This document shows, one piece after another, positions 33,816-47,790 of a stretch of DNA of 64,000 nucleotides. Position numbers and translations under genes: made by a program. The DNA is from Alopecurus myosuroides (Eukaryota > Streptophyta > Magnoliopsida > Poales > Poaceae): contig CM054057.1 of NCBI GenBank assembly GCA_028641055.1, positions 331,854,482 to 331,918,481 on the forward strand, read 5' to 3'. Position 1 is the first letter of the stretch. Each line of letters begins with the position of its first letter. A model generated the notes under the pieces. The model worked only from the letters and a program-made list of their open reading frames with translations. It was not told where the DNA came from and ran no database searches.

Positions 33816-33833
33816 TCCCCGGTAACGGCGCCA
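33816..33833 (-). other. Primer-binding site, tRNA-Asp type
   Basis: The plus strand reads TCCCCGGTAACGGCGCCA, one mismatch from the usual plant tRNA-Asp 3' end (TCCCCGGCAACGGCGCCA). It lies 7 bases from the LTR, as expected for a gypsy element on the minus strand. Confidence 0.75.
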
Positions 33834-33840
33834 TAAAGCT

Positions 33841-35411
33841 TGATGCCTTGGGGGCGTGTTGTTTGTTAGGTTACTCCAAGCGCAGAGTTTGATGTAGAGC
33901 AACGACAAGCTTTCTCTTGAAATTAGCCAAGGTTATCAAATCCAGGAGGACACAGAGGTTCTTCAGAACATTGTCAGCGGCGCAACTGACATGGAACCTG
34001 CACACAAAGAAAAAACTACTTTTCCCCAACGAAACAGAGAGGTTGTTAATCTCTTCGGTCTTGCTGAAAACAAAGGTATTAAACGTATGGTGCGGAAAAC
34101 GGTGATGATTGCAGGAAACAGTAGAGAACAGTATGATATCAGTAGCTGATTTAATAGTATGAGAAAAATGGATCGGGGTCCACAGTTCACTAGTGATGTC
34201 TCTCCATAAATATTTCTAGCATGTTGGGTAAACAAATTACAGCTAGGCGATTGCCAATAATGAGGGCATGACAATGCAATATATGACAAGATGTTCACTC
34301 TGAGATTTAACAGGGCATTAAAACAAAGTACATAGACTTGCTATTCGACGCATTTATGCCTAAATAATCTACCTTCGGGTCAGCATCCGCATCACTTCTA
34401 GTATTAAGTTATAAACAATAGATTATTGCATGACGTATTGTGTGTAATGTAAACAATGCAAAAGACACGTAGACTAAGAATCATTATTTTATCCCTAGTG
34501 GTAATAGCACATCCACAACCATGCACATTTTAGTCACTCGAACGCTGATTTCTGGAGGCATGAACCCACTATCAAGCATAAATACACCCTCTTGGAGTCC
34601 CAAGCATCTAGTTGGCTAAAACATCTACTAGCAATGGAGAACATGTAGGATATAAACAACATAGGTATATGGATAAGTAAACAACTTTCTCATAATATCA
34701 ATATTCATCGGATCCAAGCAAACACAACATGTAGCATTACATAACGATGATCTTGATCATGTAGGGAAGCTCACGAGATCTAAACATGATAACACAAAGT
34801 GGAGAGACTACCATCTAGGTACTGCTATGGATCTGTAGTCCAAGGATGAACTACTCACGCATCACTCCGGAGGAAAGCATGGCGGTGTAGGGCCCTCCGA
34901 TGATGACTCCCCTCTCCGACAGGGTGCCGGGAAGAGATTCAGAACCCTCCCGAACTAGGGTTGACGACGGCAGCCGTGTCTCGATGTTTCATCGAATATA
35001 GATCGGGTATTTAGTTTTTTCGGGGAAGAAGGAATATATAGTCGAAAGGGCGGCATAGGTGGCCACCCGTGGGGCCCACGCAACAGGAGGGCGCCGGCCA
35101 GGGGTGGGCCACGCCCTGGAGTGGCGTGGCCGCCTCCTGGGTCGGCTTCTCCTCCCCTTCGGGCTTCTGAAGTCTTCTAGTGTATTATGTGCGTACACCA
35201 ATTTCTTCCAATTCCGAGAATATTTTGCGACTAGATTTCCTATAAGAGAAAAACAACAGAAAATAGGAACTGGCACTGGCACTATGGCATCTTGTTAATA
35301 GGTTAGTCCCAGAAAATGCATAAAATGCTATGAAGTGTAAACAAAACATGTGTCAATTTATATAATAACAACATGGATCATCAAAAATTATAGATACGTT
35401 TGAGACTATCA
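33841..35411 (-). repeat. 5' LTR of gypsy element 1
   Basis: About 1.57 kb between TGATGCCTTGG (at 33841) and GAGACTATCA (ending 35411), the TG...CA pattern on either strand. The upper half is shared with the 3' LTR. Confidence 0.7.
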
Positions 35412-36260
35412 CTTGTACATGAGAGGGGCGCTCAGGTTTTATGGTAGAGCTGTTGTGTGACTATTAGATTTTTCTCTAATAGTTCCCAACATCGACGCCA
35501 TCTTATTTGACGTGAGGCTACTGACAACATTGCCAACATGAACGATTCTTATTCCTATATGAACATTACCTGTTTATGTTTATTCTACCCGAAGGCATGC
35601 TATAGAAACTAATAGCAGTCGATTTAGGTGCGTTTTCTCATCTTCTCTTCTAGTTCAGACGATTTGTTTAATGCGGTGACTCAGCACAACAATGCATATT
35701 GTAGTGTGCAATTCATTGATATAACACCGATGTAACCCTGTTCCATAAATATTACATTCCTCAGAGTGATACAACAAGATCAGTGCGGGTCTAACTATTG
35801 CACACTTAATATAACAAGCGAAAAGTGTACGAAGAATTTAACATCCTCCTACCACATCTAGGGAGTACTTAATAGTGATGCATCAACTTGTATCATCCTA
35901 ACAAAGACCAAAAGTAGAAGATTAAGAACCATCAAAGCTCAACAACTTATTTAGTACTAGTGCAGAGTTGATTCACCTGGCTCCTATAACTCTACGCCTC
36001 AGATTCTTCCTCTATGTCGTCGGATCCGTATGTGATCATGTACTCAACTCCTCCTGACAAGTCAGGTGCATCAAAGTAGACTCCCCTTAATTATATGTTG
36101 TTTATTCGGTCAACTCTTCAAAGTCTAAGGAAGTGTTTTGAGATGGAAAGAATGACTACAACATACCCAAAAATTTAAAATGGGAGGTTAAGTGTTTGAC
36201 ATGCTCTATCTATAGCCATGACCGTAGGTCCTTAGCAAAGAGGCAAGTTTTGTAAATATT
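35412..36260. other. Region with no recognisable gene
   Basis: About 850 bases between two LTR-related blocks. It may be older retrotransposon sequence, but no family-specific motif was recognised. Confidence 0.35.
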
Positions 36261-36543
36261 TGTTGAAAATTCAAGTTTTGTGAGAATTTTTAGAGATATG
36301 CCCTAGCAACAAATATATTAAGTTATTATTTATCTCCAAGTTTATTATTAAGTTTATATCTTTCTGCTATAACTGCTGTGGTACTTGATTAGTAAGTATT
36401 CAAAGGAGAATCTACAAGCAGGTGTAGAGATATGAATAAACAAGTATAATTAATATTGTCTCTAAGATTAGCTTGTATGTTGTGTGATGACCACGTTTCC
36501 TGACCATGGAGTTTGTGTAAGTCCATCAACTATGAGTGTATAT

Positions 36544-38254
36544 TGTTGCGATAACAAAAATACCGGCCCAAGTATACAATTTGCTACGAGACAAACTAAC
36601 GTTTTAGTGATTTAGCAAAGTAAGCACAATTTTTTCATTGGCTATATACTATGAGAATATCTAGTGAGCTTATGCTGACGTGATCCCACGCTCGTTGGAA
36701 GACCCCAAGCGGAAGGTATGATGTAGTCTAGTGTAAATTTCCCCCCAGTATGGAACCATAGTTCATCAAACCAGTAGGACTTCGTAGTCTTGAATAAGGT
36801 TACTTGTATCAACGACGCCATTTATCGATGTTGACCAAGCGTGGAACCTGCATACAAGCACAAACTCTCTCTTGCCCCAACTTTCCGGAAGGTTGTCAAT
36901 CTTCCGTTCTTAGTGAAAACCGAAGAATTAAATGTATAGAGTATTATAGAGTAATAAAAGTAAGAACTAAACAACGAGGAAACAATAATGAAAAGTTCTT
37001 AAAAAAGGTTGCAATATGAGGAAAATAGGACCAAGGGCCATAGGTTCCCTAGTGGTGTCTCTCCAAAGAAAACAAACATGCTGGGTGAACAATTTACAGC
37101 TAGGCAATTAAAAAATCATGAACGTATAATAATACTATTATGATGAGATAAAGTTCACGGGTTCTAGCATCGTAGGAATTACGTCAAGGCATATGGACCT
37201 CTATCTCGCATGCATCCATATCTAAAAGTCCACCTCGGGAAAGCTATTAAGAAAATCCCTTGGTATTAAGTTGCAACAACGAATTGATTGCTTTGTGTGC
37301 AACAGACAAATGCATTAAGATCAATACATAATGTAACTAGTGGTTATCATCCGTAGATAAGAGCACCTATGTTTTCTCCCTAGTGGCAACAACACATCCT
37401 CTCCCCCCCCCCGCCGCACGTTTTTGTCACTCGAGCGCATGCAACAAGGAGGCATGAACCTACTATCTAGCATATAAACCCTCTCTTGGAGGTGAAAACA
37501 ACTACATGGACAAGGTAATCATAAACACCAGAAATCATTTCAAGACAAGTTTAAAACTCTCTATAAATATAAGTGAAACATCTCAGATGACATGAAAAAT
37601 AAATTAATAATCTCATGGTTCATCGGGTCCCAGCAAACACAACATGCAGAATTATATAACGGTGGTCTCGATCATGTGAGGCATCTCACGAGATTCTAAA
37701 CATGGATGCATATGGGAGAGAACAACCATCTAACTACTGCTATGGACCCGTAGTCCCGAGATGAACTACTCACGCATATATCCGGAGGCGATCATGGCGA
37801 TGTAGAGGCCTCCGGTGACGACCCCGTCTCCGGCAGGGTGCCAGAACAGGACTCCAGAAGCCCTAGGTTGGACTTTCGAGGTGATGGCGCCTCTCTTTAT
37901 GTTTCATGGAAAATAACTACGTTCCCGTAATTCTTAGGGTTAAGGGAAATTTATGGGCGAAGAGGCGGCATGAGGCGGTGGCCCAGCCCAGGCCAGGGGC
38001 CCACCAGGCGCGACCAAGGGAGGCCCCGCGCCTGGCACCCTTCTAGTAGCCCCCTGCCCCCTCTCTGGCTCTTCTTTGAACTCCATCTCCGTTCCGGGTA
38101 AAAATGGTCTCCGTGGATTTTCATCCATTTCCGAGAATTTTTCCTTAAGAACTTTTCCGAAATAGAAAAATAGCAGAAAACAACAACTGGCCTAGGGCAT
38201 CTTGTTAATAGGTTGGTCTGTGAAAACATCCGGAAAACGAAAGAAAATGTATCA
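36544..38254 (-). mobile_element. Gypsy-type LTR inserted in the copia LTR
   Basis: The block shares ordered motifs with the LTRs of gypsy element 1 on the same strand: GGAACCTGCATACAAGCAC, GTGTCTCTCCA, AACATGCTGGGTGAACAA, ATGAACTACTCACGCAT, TCCGGCAGGGTGCCAGA. It starts TGTTGCG and ends near GTATCA. No second LTR or internal region is attached, so it is a solo or truncated LTR. No clear 5-bp duplication was found. Confidence 0.6.
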
Positions 38255-38592
38255 TGGCCACATAGTTGACATTTAAAATTTGGATGTCATCAAATGTCTA
38301 CCGTAATAGGGGATTATAACATTGATATTCAGGTATGACCTAGGGTGTGTAATGACACTGGGATCTTTCAAGAATGGTACTTAACTCCTCTGGATGATGG
38401 AGATATATATCCTTTGGGATCTCTCAGTATCATCAATGTCAACAAATCGTCTGGCTAGACATAGTGTGATTTATCACAAGGACAACATGATATGAATGAT
38501 AAAAGATAATGATATCGGTACAAATTTAATATTTTTTATGATCAAACAATTTGATCACATTATAGCACATTGTCTCAACTTGTGATACCATT

Positions 38593-41500
38593 TGTAAGGT
38601 CCGCCCCAGAACCACTGTTCAGGGACACCTTCGATATGCATACATTCACGATCCCAGATCACACCAGTCGTGAACAACATATCAAGTTGGTACACAGGTA
38701 CAATATCCATTACACGGTTGCATAAAACCCTTAAGAAGAGACATAGTCACATGACCAAGGCTAACACATCTACCGCGCAGGGCAAACACACAACACACAT
38801 AACGGAAGACTAACACACACAAACGTAGTAGAGCCCAAGTCACGCCTTAACCTACAGGCTGCTGACCGGGAGATGATCCTAGTTCGCAAAGCCACCAGCT
38901 CTGTACTCCTCTTCGAAGATCTCCTTGTGAGACTCCTTCTCGATGTCTGGCAAGTTGATACCAGAGACGAAACCAATATGAGTACATTTGAATGTACTCA
39001 GCAAGACATCCATCATGTAGCTTACCAAAGATGCAAGTATGCTTATATAGTGTAGTAGGTAGGCTATACATAGGGTTCGCTATCAATGATATATGTAAGA
39101 CATATCACAGTTGATTTTTTTAAAAAAAACTCTATATCTTCGTTGAAGAAGATACTTCAAAAGAAAATAATATAGTTTTCTTTCTCTTGTAGATATCACA
39201 TGTACAAGAGGTTTTATAAACTCATTTTTTAAAAGAAGGTTTTCTCTTTGCAAAACTTCTTGTAAAACAACTTCTGACTTTTCATCATCGGTACCTCCAC
39301 GGTACAAGATTTCTTACTTTCCGAACTTCCCAAGACCAACTCCTTTTTGAAAACATTGACACAATGCTAGCTACATGGCCATTCAACTGTCCATATCCGA
39401 GGACGCGGCTACTTCGAAATAGCTGTACTCTGTAGAGGTGTACACATTCCACCAGATCCAGTACATCCGCCGTGAACAACCGCTGACTATAACAACAGTA
39501 TGTAAACATCTGATAACTGATCCTAACCATCCACTATGCTCAAGCTAGTATAAGACTATCCCTTCAGTTGAGTATATGCTCCCCGGCATCAGGTCCCACC
39601 CTGCCTAGACGGAGCCTCAACGGATGCATCCGGAGGGAAACTTAATCCCACACTTTATATGTCGCACGTTTTAAAACTTGGCGACATTCGGTTCCAGGGA
39701 GTCCGTCCCCTTATAGCAACTGAGATAGAACACACACTAACAAGAACAAACTTCAAGTCAGGCCCCGTGCCCATGTTGAGGTAAAGTGGCAGTACGGTAA
39801 AGGTTGTCCGGCGAAGACTAGGTTATGTGTCATGTTTGAAAACACATTTTCCCAAAAATGATCACTTCCACACCCCTCCGGTGAATAAGGCTCCACCTTT
39901 CCACCGGGTTTTCCATAAAGAATTTGTTTTGTAAAAACATATTTTTAGGGTGTCCGTTAGGGACTTATAATTTTAGTGGTAATAAATACCATATGGTGGC
40001 TATGGGCTTGGTAACACCAAGTATCAACTAATGGCATAGTAATGATATATATAATATTAATAGTATTAATATACACTAAAAAATAGTTTTTGGTAAACAA
40101 AGTTTTGTAAAACTTTTCGGAAGTAAAAACATGCATGATAGATATTGATAAGTGTAATAACAGCAAGCATCAGGATGGCTTGCCTTAAATCTCTTAGTGT
40201 CACTGGCCTTGAAGTAGTTTGAACTTGATTCACAGCTCTACAACTGCTTCTTCGTCTTCTTTGTTTTCTAGCGTCGTAAATGAGTAAAAGGACACACACT
40301 CAGATCCAAAGGCCGAACAACTAAACAAAACAACACATACAGCAAGCAACTTATACTAGTGCAATCACTCAAAAGTTATCGCGAAAACTTTCTCACCAAC
40401 CCTCATGGTACAAAACTATCGTCAGACAAACATATGGTTTAGAAAACCATATCCCACATATTAAATATCATACATGGAGTGGGTTTATCACTCTCATAAG
40501 ATATTTAAGAAGCTAAAAATATAGCTAGTGTGCACAATATGTGAGGTTACTAAAACAATAGCAATCAACCAAAGTAATACCCATGGCAGTGGGTATTAAC
40601 AACACACAAGCAATCATCACCAAACAAGTTCATGAATAAAATAATGACTAGATAACAAGAGGCTACTAAGTACAACAACAACACTAGCACAATAATAGCC
40701 TAGTATAATACTCATGCTAAGGCAATCACTCAGACAATTTCCAAACAACAGGCAAACACACCACAGATGAATAGACTATTTATCGACTATGCTAATGTCT
40801 ACTTGAAGTTATGGAATCCATCAATCATGAAAATTTAAGGAACAACCAGTAGATAAAACCAATGATAACATGTCATAAAAATAACCTAAAACACAACCAT
40901 CACCCAAGAATAATATTCTTATCAAATAACATAAAACAGGACTGTATTTAGCATACTAGTAGGGAAAATTCTACACAAGCATGCTATAAGAAATACTTAT
41001 ATCCTACAACTATAGCACAAAAAAAACAATATGTCATGGCATAATAATAGAATTAATAACTTCCTTAATATGCTAGAATAAATAATACACTCATAAAATA
41101 AAAGATAACAACACTAGAGCAAAACCACAATTTCTAGTGGTGACACTAGTTCAACACTAGAGAAGCAAACAATGCTACAATGATGCTTAACTATAAACAA
41201 GAAAGTCATGGACATAAATATACCTACTAAGTACACAAACCTTATACATGCTAGTAAGCAATACCATAAAATAATTCTATGAACACATCCACTAAGCAAG
41301 CATAAATTTAATCTAGTGACACATGTTTTTCTACTCAAGTAGATAGCAAGCAAACAAAGTCTAAATCACACAACCAGTAGCTACGCACTCAATGAAAGAC
41401 TAACTAAACACTTTCAAAAATCCAAACACTCAATAAAATCATTCACCAATAATCTATCAATCACAAAGAAATTATTGTATTGGCAAACAATTCAATTTAA

Positions 41501-44456
41501 GCAAACAATAGTGAAGAATTTCTTAACATGATACCCCTAAGGAATATTATGCTAACAAATGGATCACACCAAAACATACTAGTATTCAAAAAGAATAAAT
41601 AAAATTTTCACTTGCATAAGTGAAACAAACAATCTATTTTCCATGGTGGAAAATAACAAGCAGTCCTATAACAAAACATGTTATTTTCACACACATGTAT
41701 GGTTGGGGATTTTCATCCTCAACTAAGATGCAATGGGACCAGTGGGTTATGGGCCCACCAATACCAAGGCAAAAGAGGTACTAAGCCTCTGGTTACACAT
41801 GACAAAATTAGTATGACAAAAATAAATACCACAAGGCTATTCATTCTAGTGAAAACAATACTAGTGCAAATAAATAACAAACTTACACATGTTTTGCTAT
41901 AAAATAACATGCAAGCTAACAGTGGTACCAACATCAAAATAACAGTACCAAAATGGTACTGGATCCATTTCTAGTATAGCATAAACTTAGTCAATCAAGC
42001 ACACAAAGATTTGGCTCACATAAATATTCCAAATAATAAAACTAGAAAATAACAAATGTGATTCCTATTTTATTTTAACTTTCCAAACATGCACACACTT
42101 CCTAAGGTAAACAGAATGCAAGTAACCAACCTAATAACAAGTTATAACAACTCTATGCATGCTAGGAAACAAGATTTAAACAATCAAACATTTCATTTTA
42201 AGCAAAAACACACTTAAAAACAAAAACAGAAAAGTGTTGTTTTCTAGATCTGCTCACCAAAATTAATCTTGAGCTCCAAAAGTTATTCCAAGCTAGGATT
42301 AGATAGATCTAGTCAATATCAAACTCATACAATTGGATTTACTTCAAAAATCATTTATAAGCTCACTCAAAAAATCACAGAAGAGCCTACTGGTCTTTTA
42401 CCAAAATGGATGTCATTTTCATTTGGTAGCTCACCTTGATGTGAGGCAAAGTTCTATGGATAGATATATTCAAAAGCTACCCAAAAAATTTTAGTTTGTC
42501 CATTTTAGTTACAGATTCAAAAAATTATGTTCAAAAAATGTTCATAGACTCTCTGTGGCAAAACAGTCAATGTGAAAAAATATCAGTCCAAAACTGGATC
42601 TACCAATTTTATGTGGTTAGGAAAACATTCTGTTAGGTTCAAATTTTTTGGCAGATTTTATTTTGCACGTTTGGTATTTTTCCCAAAGCAAAAACAAACA
42701 GTCAAGTTTTCTGTTAAAAACTTAAAAGAAAAACAACAGGGCAACGCGTACTGGTTCGTGTGGGCGCGGCCCAACTAAGCTGCGGCGCAGCCCAACTATG
42801 CTCAACATGCACGTGCGGGCGCAGGAACTTGGCCGTTCAAGCGTGGCCGTGGATCAAAGATCCAACGGCGCGCGATCGTCGTCCTCCTCACTCTCTCTTC
42901 TCTCTCTGCCTCGAAACGGCCGGCGATGGGAGGGCTCATGGTGGATCACCGTGGGCTCGCGGAGGGGTGGTGCGGTGTTGGGGGAGATGCTGGAGTCGAG
43001 GGGCGTCGCGGGGTGTAGTCGGTGGCGACGGGAGCGGCTCCAGGCAGTGGCGCGCGGCCGGGCGTCTACGACGGCGAGGTCGACGGCGTCGGCTTCCCTG
43101 CAAGCGATCGGCCACGGGGGCAAGTCAGGGAGGGTCAGGGAGAGATAGGGAACCAATCCAGAGAAGAGAGGAGAGGTGGGAGGGTACGGGTCGTGCAAAA
43201 CCACCTCGAGGCCGTGGTGGTCACCGGCGGCGAGTTCACGGCTCGTGCACACTCCCAGGGCTAGGCACGGCCAGATCTCGACTTGGGAGTGGTGTGGGAG
43301 AGTGTGAGGAGAAGTGTGGCGCAAGGCAGAGGCTGGAGGAGGTTTGCACATGAGGGGATAAGGGCAAGGGCAAAATGGGCTCTCGGGTGCATGCCATTGG
43401 ATGGCATGAGCTAGCCAGGGGCTTGTGAGGTCTTTTCTCTTCGTGCTCTGGTTGTCCAAGGCCAAGACCACATGGGAGGGCAGGTCAATGCTAGCTCTTG
43501 GGGGCAATTGGGCGCAAGGGCAAGTCAAATGGTCAAGGTATGGGCTTCCATACCATTCCACATCACCCACTTTCTCTCTGTAGATATCTTCATGTACAAG
43601 GTTTCTAGAAGCTGAGAAATGCATCCTCGTTTGAGTCCAAAAGCTAGCCAACATATTAGACTAGGTTACCTCTCAAAAGTTGCAAAGAAACACCAAGAAA
43701 TCAATTGTCCAAAAGTCTATCACACACTGTTCACAAAAATTCAGAAAATTTAGTCTAGACTTAGAATTTTTTTCAAGTGTTGGAAACAGACAAAAAGATC
43801 AAAAAGTTGGGGTTGTTTTCAAGGTTCAAATGTTTTCCAAAATTTGGTTTAAGGCCATGAAAACAATGTGGAAAAAGGTGTACTTTCTATTTTCTCTGTT
43901 TTTTCAAAAATGCCTTTTCTGCCTTAATTTTATACCACAAAAACAACAAGAAAAATATAAATTTTATTAATCCAAAGATAAATCTAAGCTTACGGATTTG
44001 CAGTACATATATCAAGGATCAATTAAATGTGAAGAACATAAAATAACAATTTATAGCCTAGTGAAAACAAAAGTAGAAAACAGGTACTTGGCTATATTTT
44101 TAGGGATTGTTTTCTATAGAAAACTTAAAAGAAAACTTTCATAAATCATTTTGAAATCTTGTTTTATTGGATCCAACAAAGTTAAAATTTTGTTTTAAGA
44201 TGCAACCAAGAACAATCCAAGTCTTGGAATAAAAACCACTCACACAACATCAGGGAAAATTATCAGGTAAAATAATAGAATTATTTTCATAAAAATTTGG
44301 TATTGGTTTTATAAAGAAACAAAACTTGCATTGAAAACATGATTAAGATCATAAACACATGTTAGCTTAAACAATCATATTGTTAAAAAAAAATTGTTGG
44401 CCCTAATTTTTGTCTTCTTGAGCACAGTTCAAGAATCCAAAAACTGGGGTGTGACA
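38593..44456 (-). mobile_element. Very long solo-LTR candidate, 5.86 kb, CCATT target duplication
   Basis: On the minus strand it starts TGTCACACCCCAGTTTTTGG and ends GGGGCGGACCTTACA. CCATT lies immediately outside both ends (38588-38592 and 44457-44461), the 5-bp duplication expected of an LTR element. The terminal sequences do not recur inside, which argues for one very long LTR rather than a complete element. LTRs of this size are known in large retrotransposon derivatives such as Sukkula. The interior is AT-rich with a GC-rich island (42730-43560) and contains no convincing gene, although a 266-codon minus frame (42854-43654) is open by composition. Confidence 0.65.
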
Positions 44457-45760
44457 CCATTGGTACCATTACGTTAAGCTGATAAGCGCATGACTAAGTA
44501 AAATTTTCTCTCATCATTCGTGAATACATAGGAGCTATCATGGACATCCATGACCCCGCTGTTGGTTATTATTCGGTAAGTTTTCCAACATGAGTGTGTG
44601 TTACCGAACCTTTACGGGTCATATGCTTAAGCCGTGTCAATCTTTAATTGATTGTGTTTTGTGGTTATGGTGGTTACTGAGAGTGGTCAGAATCATTCTG
44701 ATTTCTCAGGAACAACCCCAATGTAATCAAAGGTGTTTCATAGAAGTTACATAAGAGAGAAATAATTCCGATGGAAGGCAAAAAATCTTTCAGAGAGAAA
44801 CCGGTGGACATGATATGTCCCAAAATTATAGAAATATGTTTCTAAAATCAATGGATAAGTTCGATGATTTTATCTAAAAAGTTCACAAGGTTCCGGAAAA
44901 GTTTCAGAGAAAACCCTAGAAGCGGGAAGTGCCGGAGGGGGGGACTGAGCGCCCTAGGGCTGCAACTCACCTGGTGTGGTGCTGTCGCAGGGGCCTAGGC
45001 CCACATGGCAGGTGCATCACATTTCCCTGCAATTATTTATTTGCATTTGTGGATTTATAGTGAGTCCCAAATTAAAGGAAAAGAGAAATATGAGAGAGGA
45101 AAAAAAAGCAGGTAGACTCCTAATTGGAAGGAATCCAAGCCAACTTGGAGGAGGGTGCGGCGAGACCTAGGGCGCACCAAGTACCCTCCTCAAGGCAGGT
45201 GAATCCTCCCTCACACTATATAAAACCCCACCCCCATGGGGTGAGACACAACAATTGTTCTCCACGAAATTGACAGTGGATCTTTATCTACGGGGTTTTG
45301 AGGTGTCATCTCCCTTTAGATAATATCTAATTGTCCCTCTATCTCTAATGTGTTAAGCAACCCTGATCTCATATAGATCTAATCTAGTTGGTTGGATTTA
45401 CCACCATAGCTACGCCAAAATGCTATCAATCTTCGTTAGAGCCAAGTTCTGGGCAACAAAGCGCCGACGGGTTGACGCAAGTGTATGCATGGATACCATA
45501 ACAGGGATTACGCGTGTGATCCTTGACTAAGGAATTGACGACATTATCACCTGCAGACTTGCAGGTGAGAATCTTCTACAAACTTTACCGACAACGTCAA
45601 CGACAAACGCCGATATTTCTCTACCGATGTTTATAAGTACTATATATTTGCATGTGTGGGTGTGCTATGTATCTTCACAGTAGATCTTGGTGGTTATGTA
45701 AAATGAAAACTTTAAATTTCTGCACGTAGCCAACTAGTGGTATTAGAATTTCCTTTGCGT
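44457..45760 (+). repeat. 3' part of the copia-type LTR and primer site
   Basis: This contains the transcription-start side of the LTR (CTATATAAAACCCCACCC near 45220) and its 3' end, followed by CTAGTGGTATTAGAA, a degenerate tRNA-Met primer site. Parts of 45350-45760 repeat at 47395-47790. Confidence 0.6.
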
Positions 45761-47094
45761 AGATACGATCTGATCTAGAGCATGATTTTGTGCGGGTATT
45801 GCATAAACTTGTGCAAGTATATTAGAAAGTTCTCTAATATTCAGTTTATATTTGTTTCTTCCATATAATATCTACTTGTTATGTTTCCGGCAGCATGGTG
45901 TGATTTTCTACAAACTTAGAGGCGTCTAACTTGGTTTTGCAGGGTGTGCGTGTCATTTGGTATAATTATCGTTTTGCTGTGTTTTGACATGATGGCCAAT
46001 GACAAAGAATTCACATTGTTCGTCATCGACAATCAGGCATTCATCGCGGGTCACGAGAGAAAGTACAGGACAAGAGAAAGTGGTCATTTCTCTGTCGTGG
46101 AAAATCTTGAAGCAATTTTCGCCGTGGCAGAATTTCTTTGGATTTTATGCTATGGCGGGAATAACAGAGATGGAGGATTCTCGTTGGAGTTATGTCAATA
46201 TTTTTAAAAGAAAAAATGCTATATTAAATCACACAAATTATTAACTGCCTGTGATGTTCATCCCTTGTTGATTGCACAGTAGTAGTTTATTAGGGTGATT
46301 CCTCACTAAAATATCAAGTTAGTTTTTTTTTCATTCTGTAGCACCATCAACTGGTTTACGTTCGCGTTCATCACTTGGATACAAGGTTCACGTGTTTTTC
46401 AACGAGGAGACATGTATGGTTTTATTACTCGGATACAAGAGTCATTCTATACATCGAGATCAGGTTGTTATCTTTATATTCAGACATGATAGTTATGGTC
46501 TCGGAACACACACATAGAAATATGAACGCCGAGTCACATGTTGTGATTGTCTACGTAACCTACCCGTTAGAATTATGGTTGGTCAACATGGATACATCCT
46601 TCTAAGCGCTAGTTCTACTATGAATATCATATCATTAAAAATTTATCATGAGGAATATCGGTTTCAGTGGGAGCATATCTTAATCTCAATTTTATATAGT
46701 CAAGTAGTGAAAATTAATTTTGAACTAAATAGTCTAAATAAACCTGTTTCTTGTTATAGGGAAATGGATCCCTTTGAAAAACATGCATCTGAATAAGTTG
46801 TGGAAAGTAAAGTAATTAACCAAACAAAGCGTGACCTTTTGTCAAAGGGTTCATGATATGAGATTTGATCTCAAAAGTCACAAGATAGAGCATGTACTCA
46901 ACACCGTACTTCCATAACCTGATGGAGATTAGTCTTCGCTATGGAAAAATGAGTATCATGTTTATGTCATCATGGTAGAAAGAACTAGTCCGGAGAATGG
47001 TGATTGTTATCTACACTCTCACCCGTTTTGTATCATGGAAGTTTTAATGACTCAGTTCTTTTTCAAGTCTAGCATAAATAACAAAAACTCAGTG
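45760..47094 (+). other. Internal sequence of the copia-type element, no intact gene
   Basis: Small frames such as 45944-46207 and 46375-46605 have no recognised domain. The position after the primer site suggests leader and decayed gag. Confidence 0.4.
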
Positions 47095-47394
47095 ATGAAA
47101 TTTGGCTTGGAAACACATGAAGGGTGGTTCGACGGAGTGCTGGCGGATTGACACGATCGTACATGCGCACACCATAAGAGGGATTACATCTGTGATCCTT
47201 GATGAGGGAAGCTTAGAGACATCCTTGTAACTAAACCTAGTTGTGACGATCTACGATTATTCAGAATCTAGTACGACTACGTTGTTCTTGCGCCATCGTT
47301 GAGTCATGGTACTAGATCATTGCATGTATGGTAATGTGTTGTTGTATCCATAGTGATGTTGGCGGTTACGTTTGGTGATTTTTTAAAAAATTCG

Positions 47395-47790
47395 GCAACG
47401 TACACCAGTACCCTCATATCATATAGATTTAATATACTTGATTGTATCTACCACCAAAGTTACTACGGAATATTGTCTCTCTTTGTTAGCACGGAGTACT
47501 GAAAGGAGGAATGCTGAAGGGTTGAGACAAGTGGATGCGTGGATAATATAAGAGGGATTACACATGTGATCTTTGACAAGGGAATCGATGATATTCTCAC
47601 ATGTAGGCTTGCATGTGAGAATCTTCTACACGCTTCACCGACAACGTCAACGACAAACGCAGATCTCCCGCTTCCGGTATTTGTAAGTACTAAATATTTT
47701 CATGTATGGGCGTGCTTCGTATCTTCATAGTATATCTTGGCGGTTATGTAAGATGGAAAAATTTCAATTCTTGCACATAACCGAGTAAGA
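47395..47790 (+). repeat. Second copy of the copia LTR end
   Basis: A direct repeat of 45350-45760: CATATAGATTTAATATACTTG, GGGTTGAGACAAGTGGATGC, GGGATTACACATGTGATC, CTTGCATGTGAGAATCTTC and ACCGACAACGTCAACGACAA occur in the same order. A shorter and weaker third copy lies at about 47125-47230. Confidence 0.7.

Larger units (their letters stand above)
29450..35411 (-). mobile_element. Non-autonomous gypsy-type LTR retrotransposon (element 1)
   Basis: Read on the minus strand: 5' LTR 35411-33841, primer-binding site 33833-33816, internal region with a gag remnant, then the 3' LTR from 30254 down to about 29450, where it is truncated beside the LINE. LTR ends read TGATA...ATCA. The internal region shares blocks with the tandem element at 57542-60628 (for example AAGGCCCTTCGCAGAGGGAA), so they belong to one family. 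No protease, RT or integrase is visible. Confidence 0.75.
36261..47790 (+). mobile_element. Degraded copia-type LTR element interrupted by two insertions
   Basis: Pieces of one LTR are recognised at 36261-36543 (GAGATATGCCCTAGCAAC, GTTTCCTGACCATGG), 38255-38592 and 44457-45735 (CCGCTGTTGGTTATTATTCG, GGGTTGACGCAAGTG, CTGCAGACTTGCAGGTGAG). A tRNA-Met-like primer site (TGGTATTAGAA near 45739) follows, then about 1.6 kb of internal sequence with no intact gene, then a second LTR-end segment at 47395-47790. The style is Angela/WIS/BARE-like. The intervening blocks 36544-38254 and 38593-44456 are insertions. Confidence 0.6.

Noticed and set aside
42854..43654. 266-codon minus frame inside the long LTR candidate
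   Set aside because: Open because of local GC richness; no recognisable domain and inside a TE.
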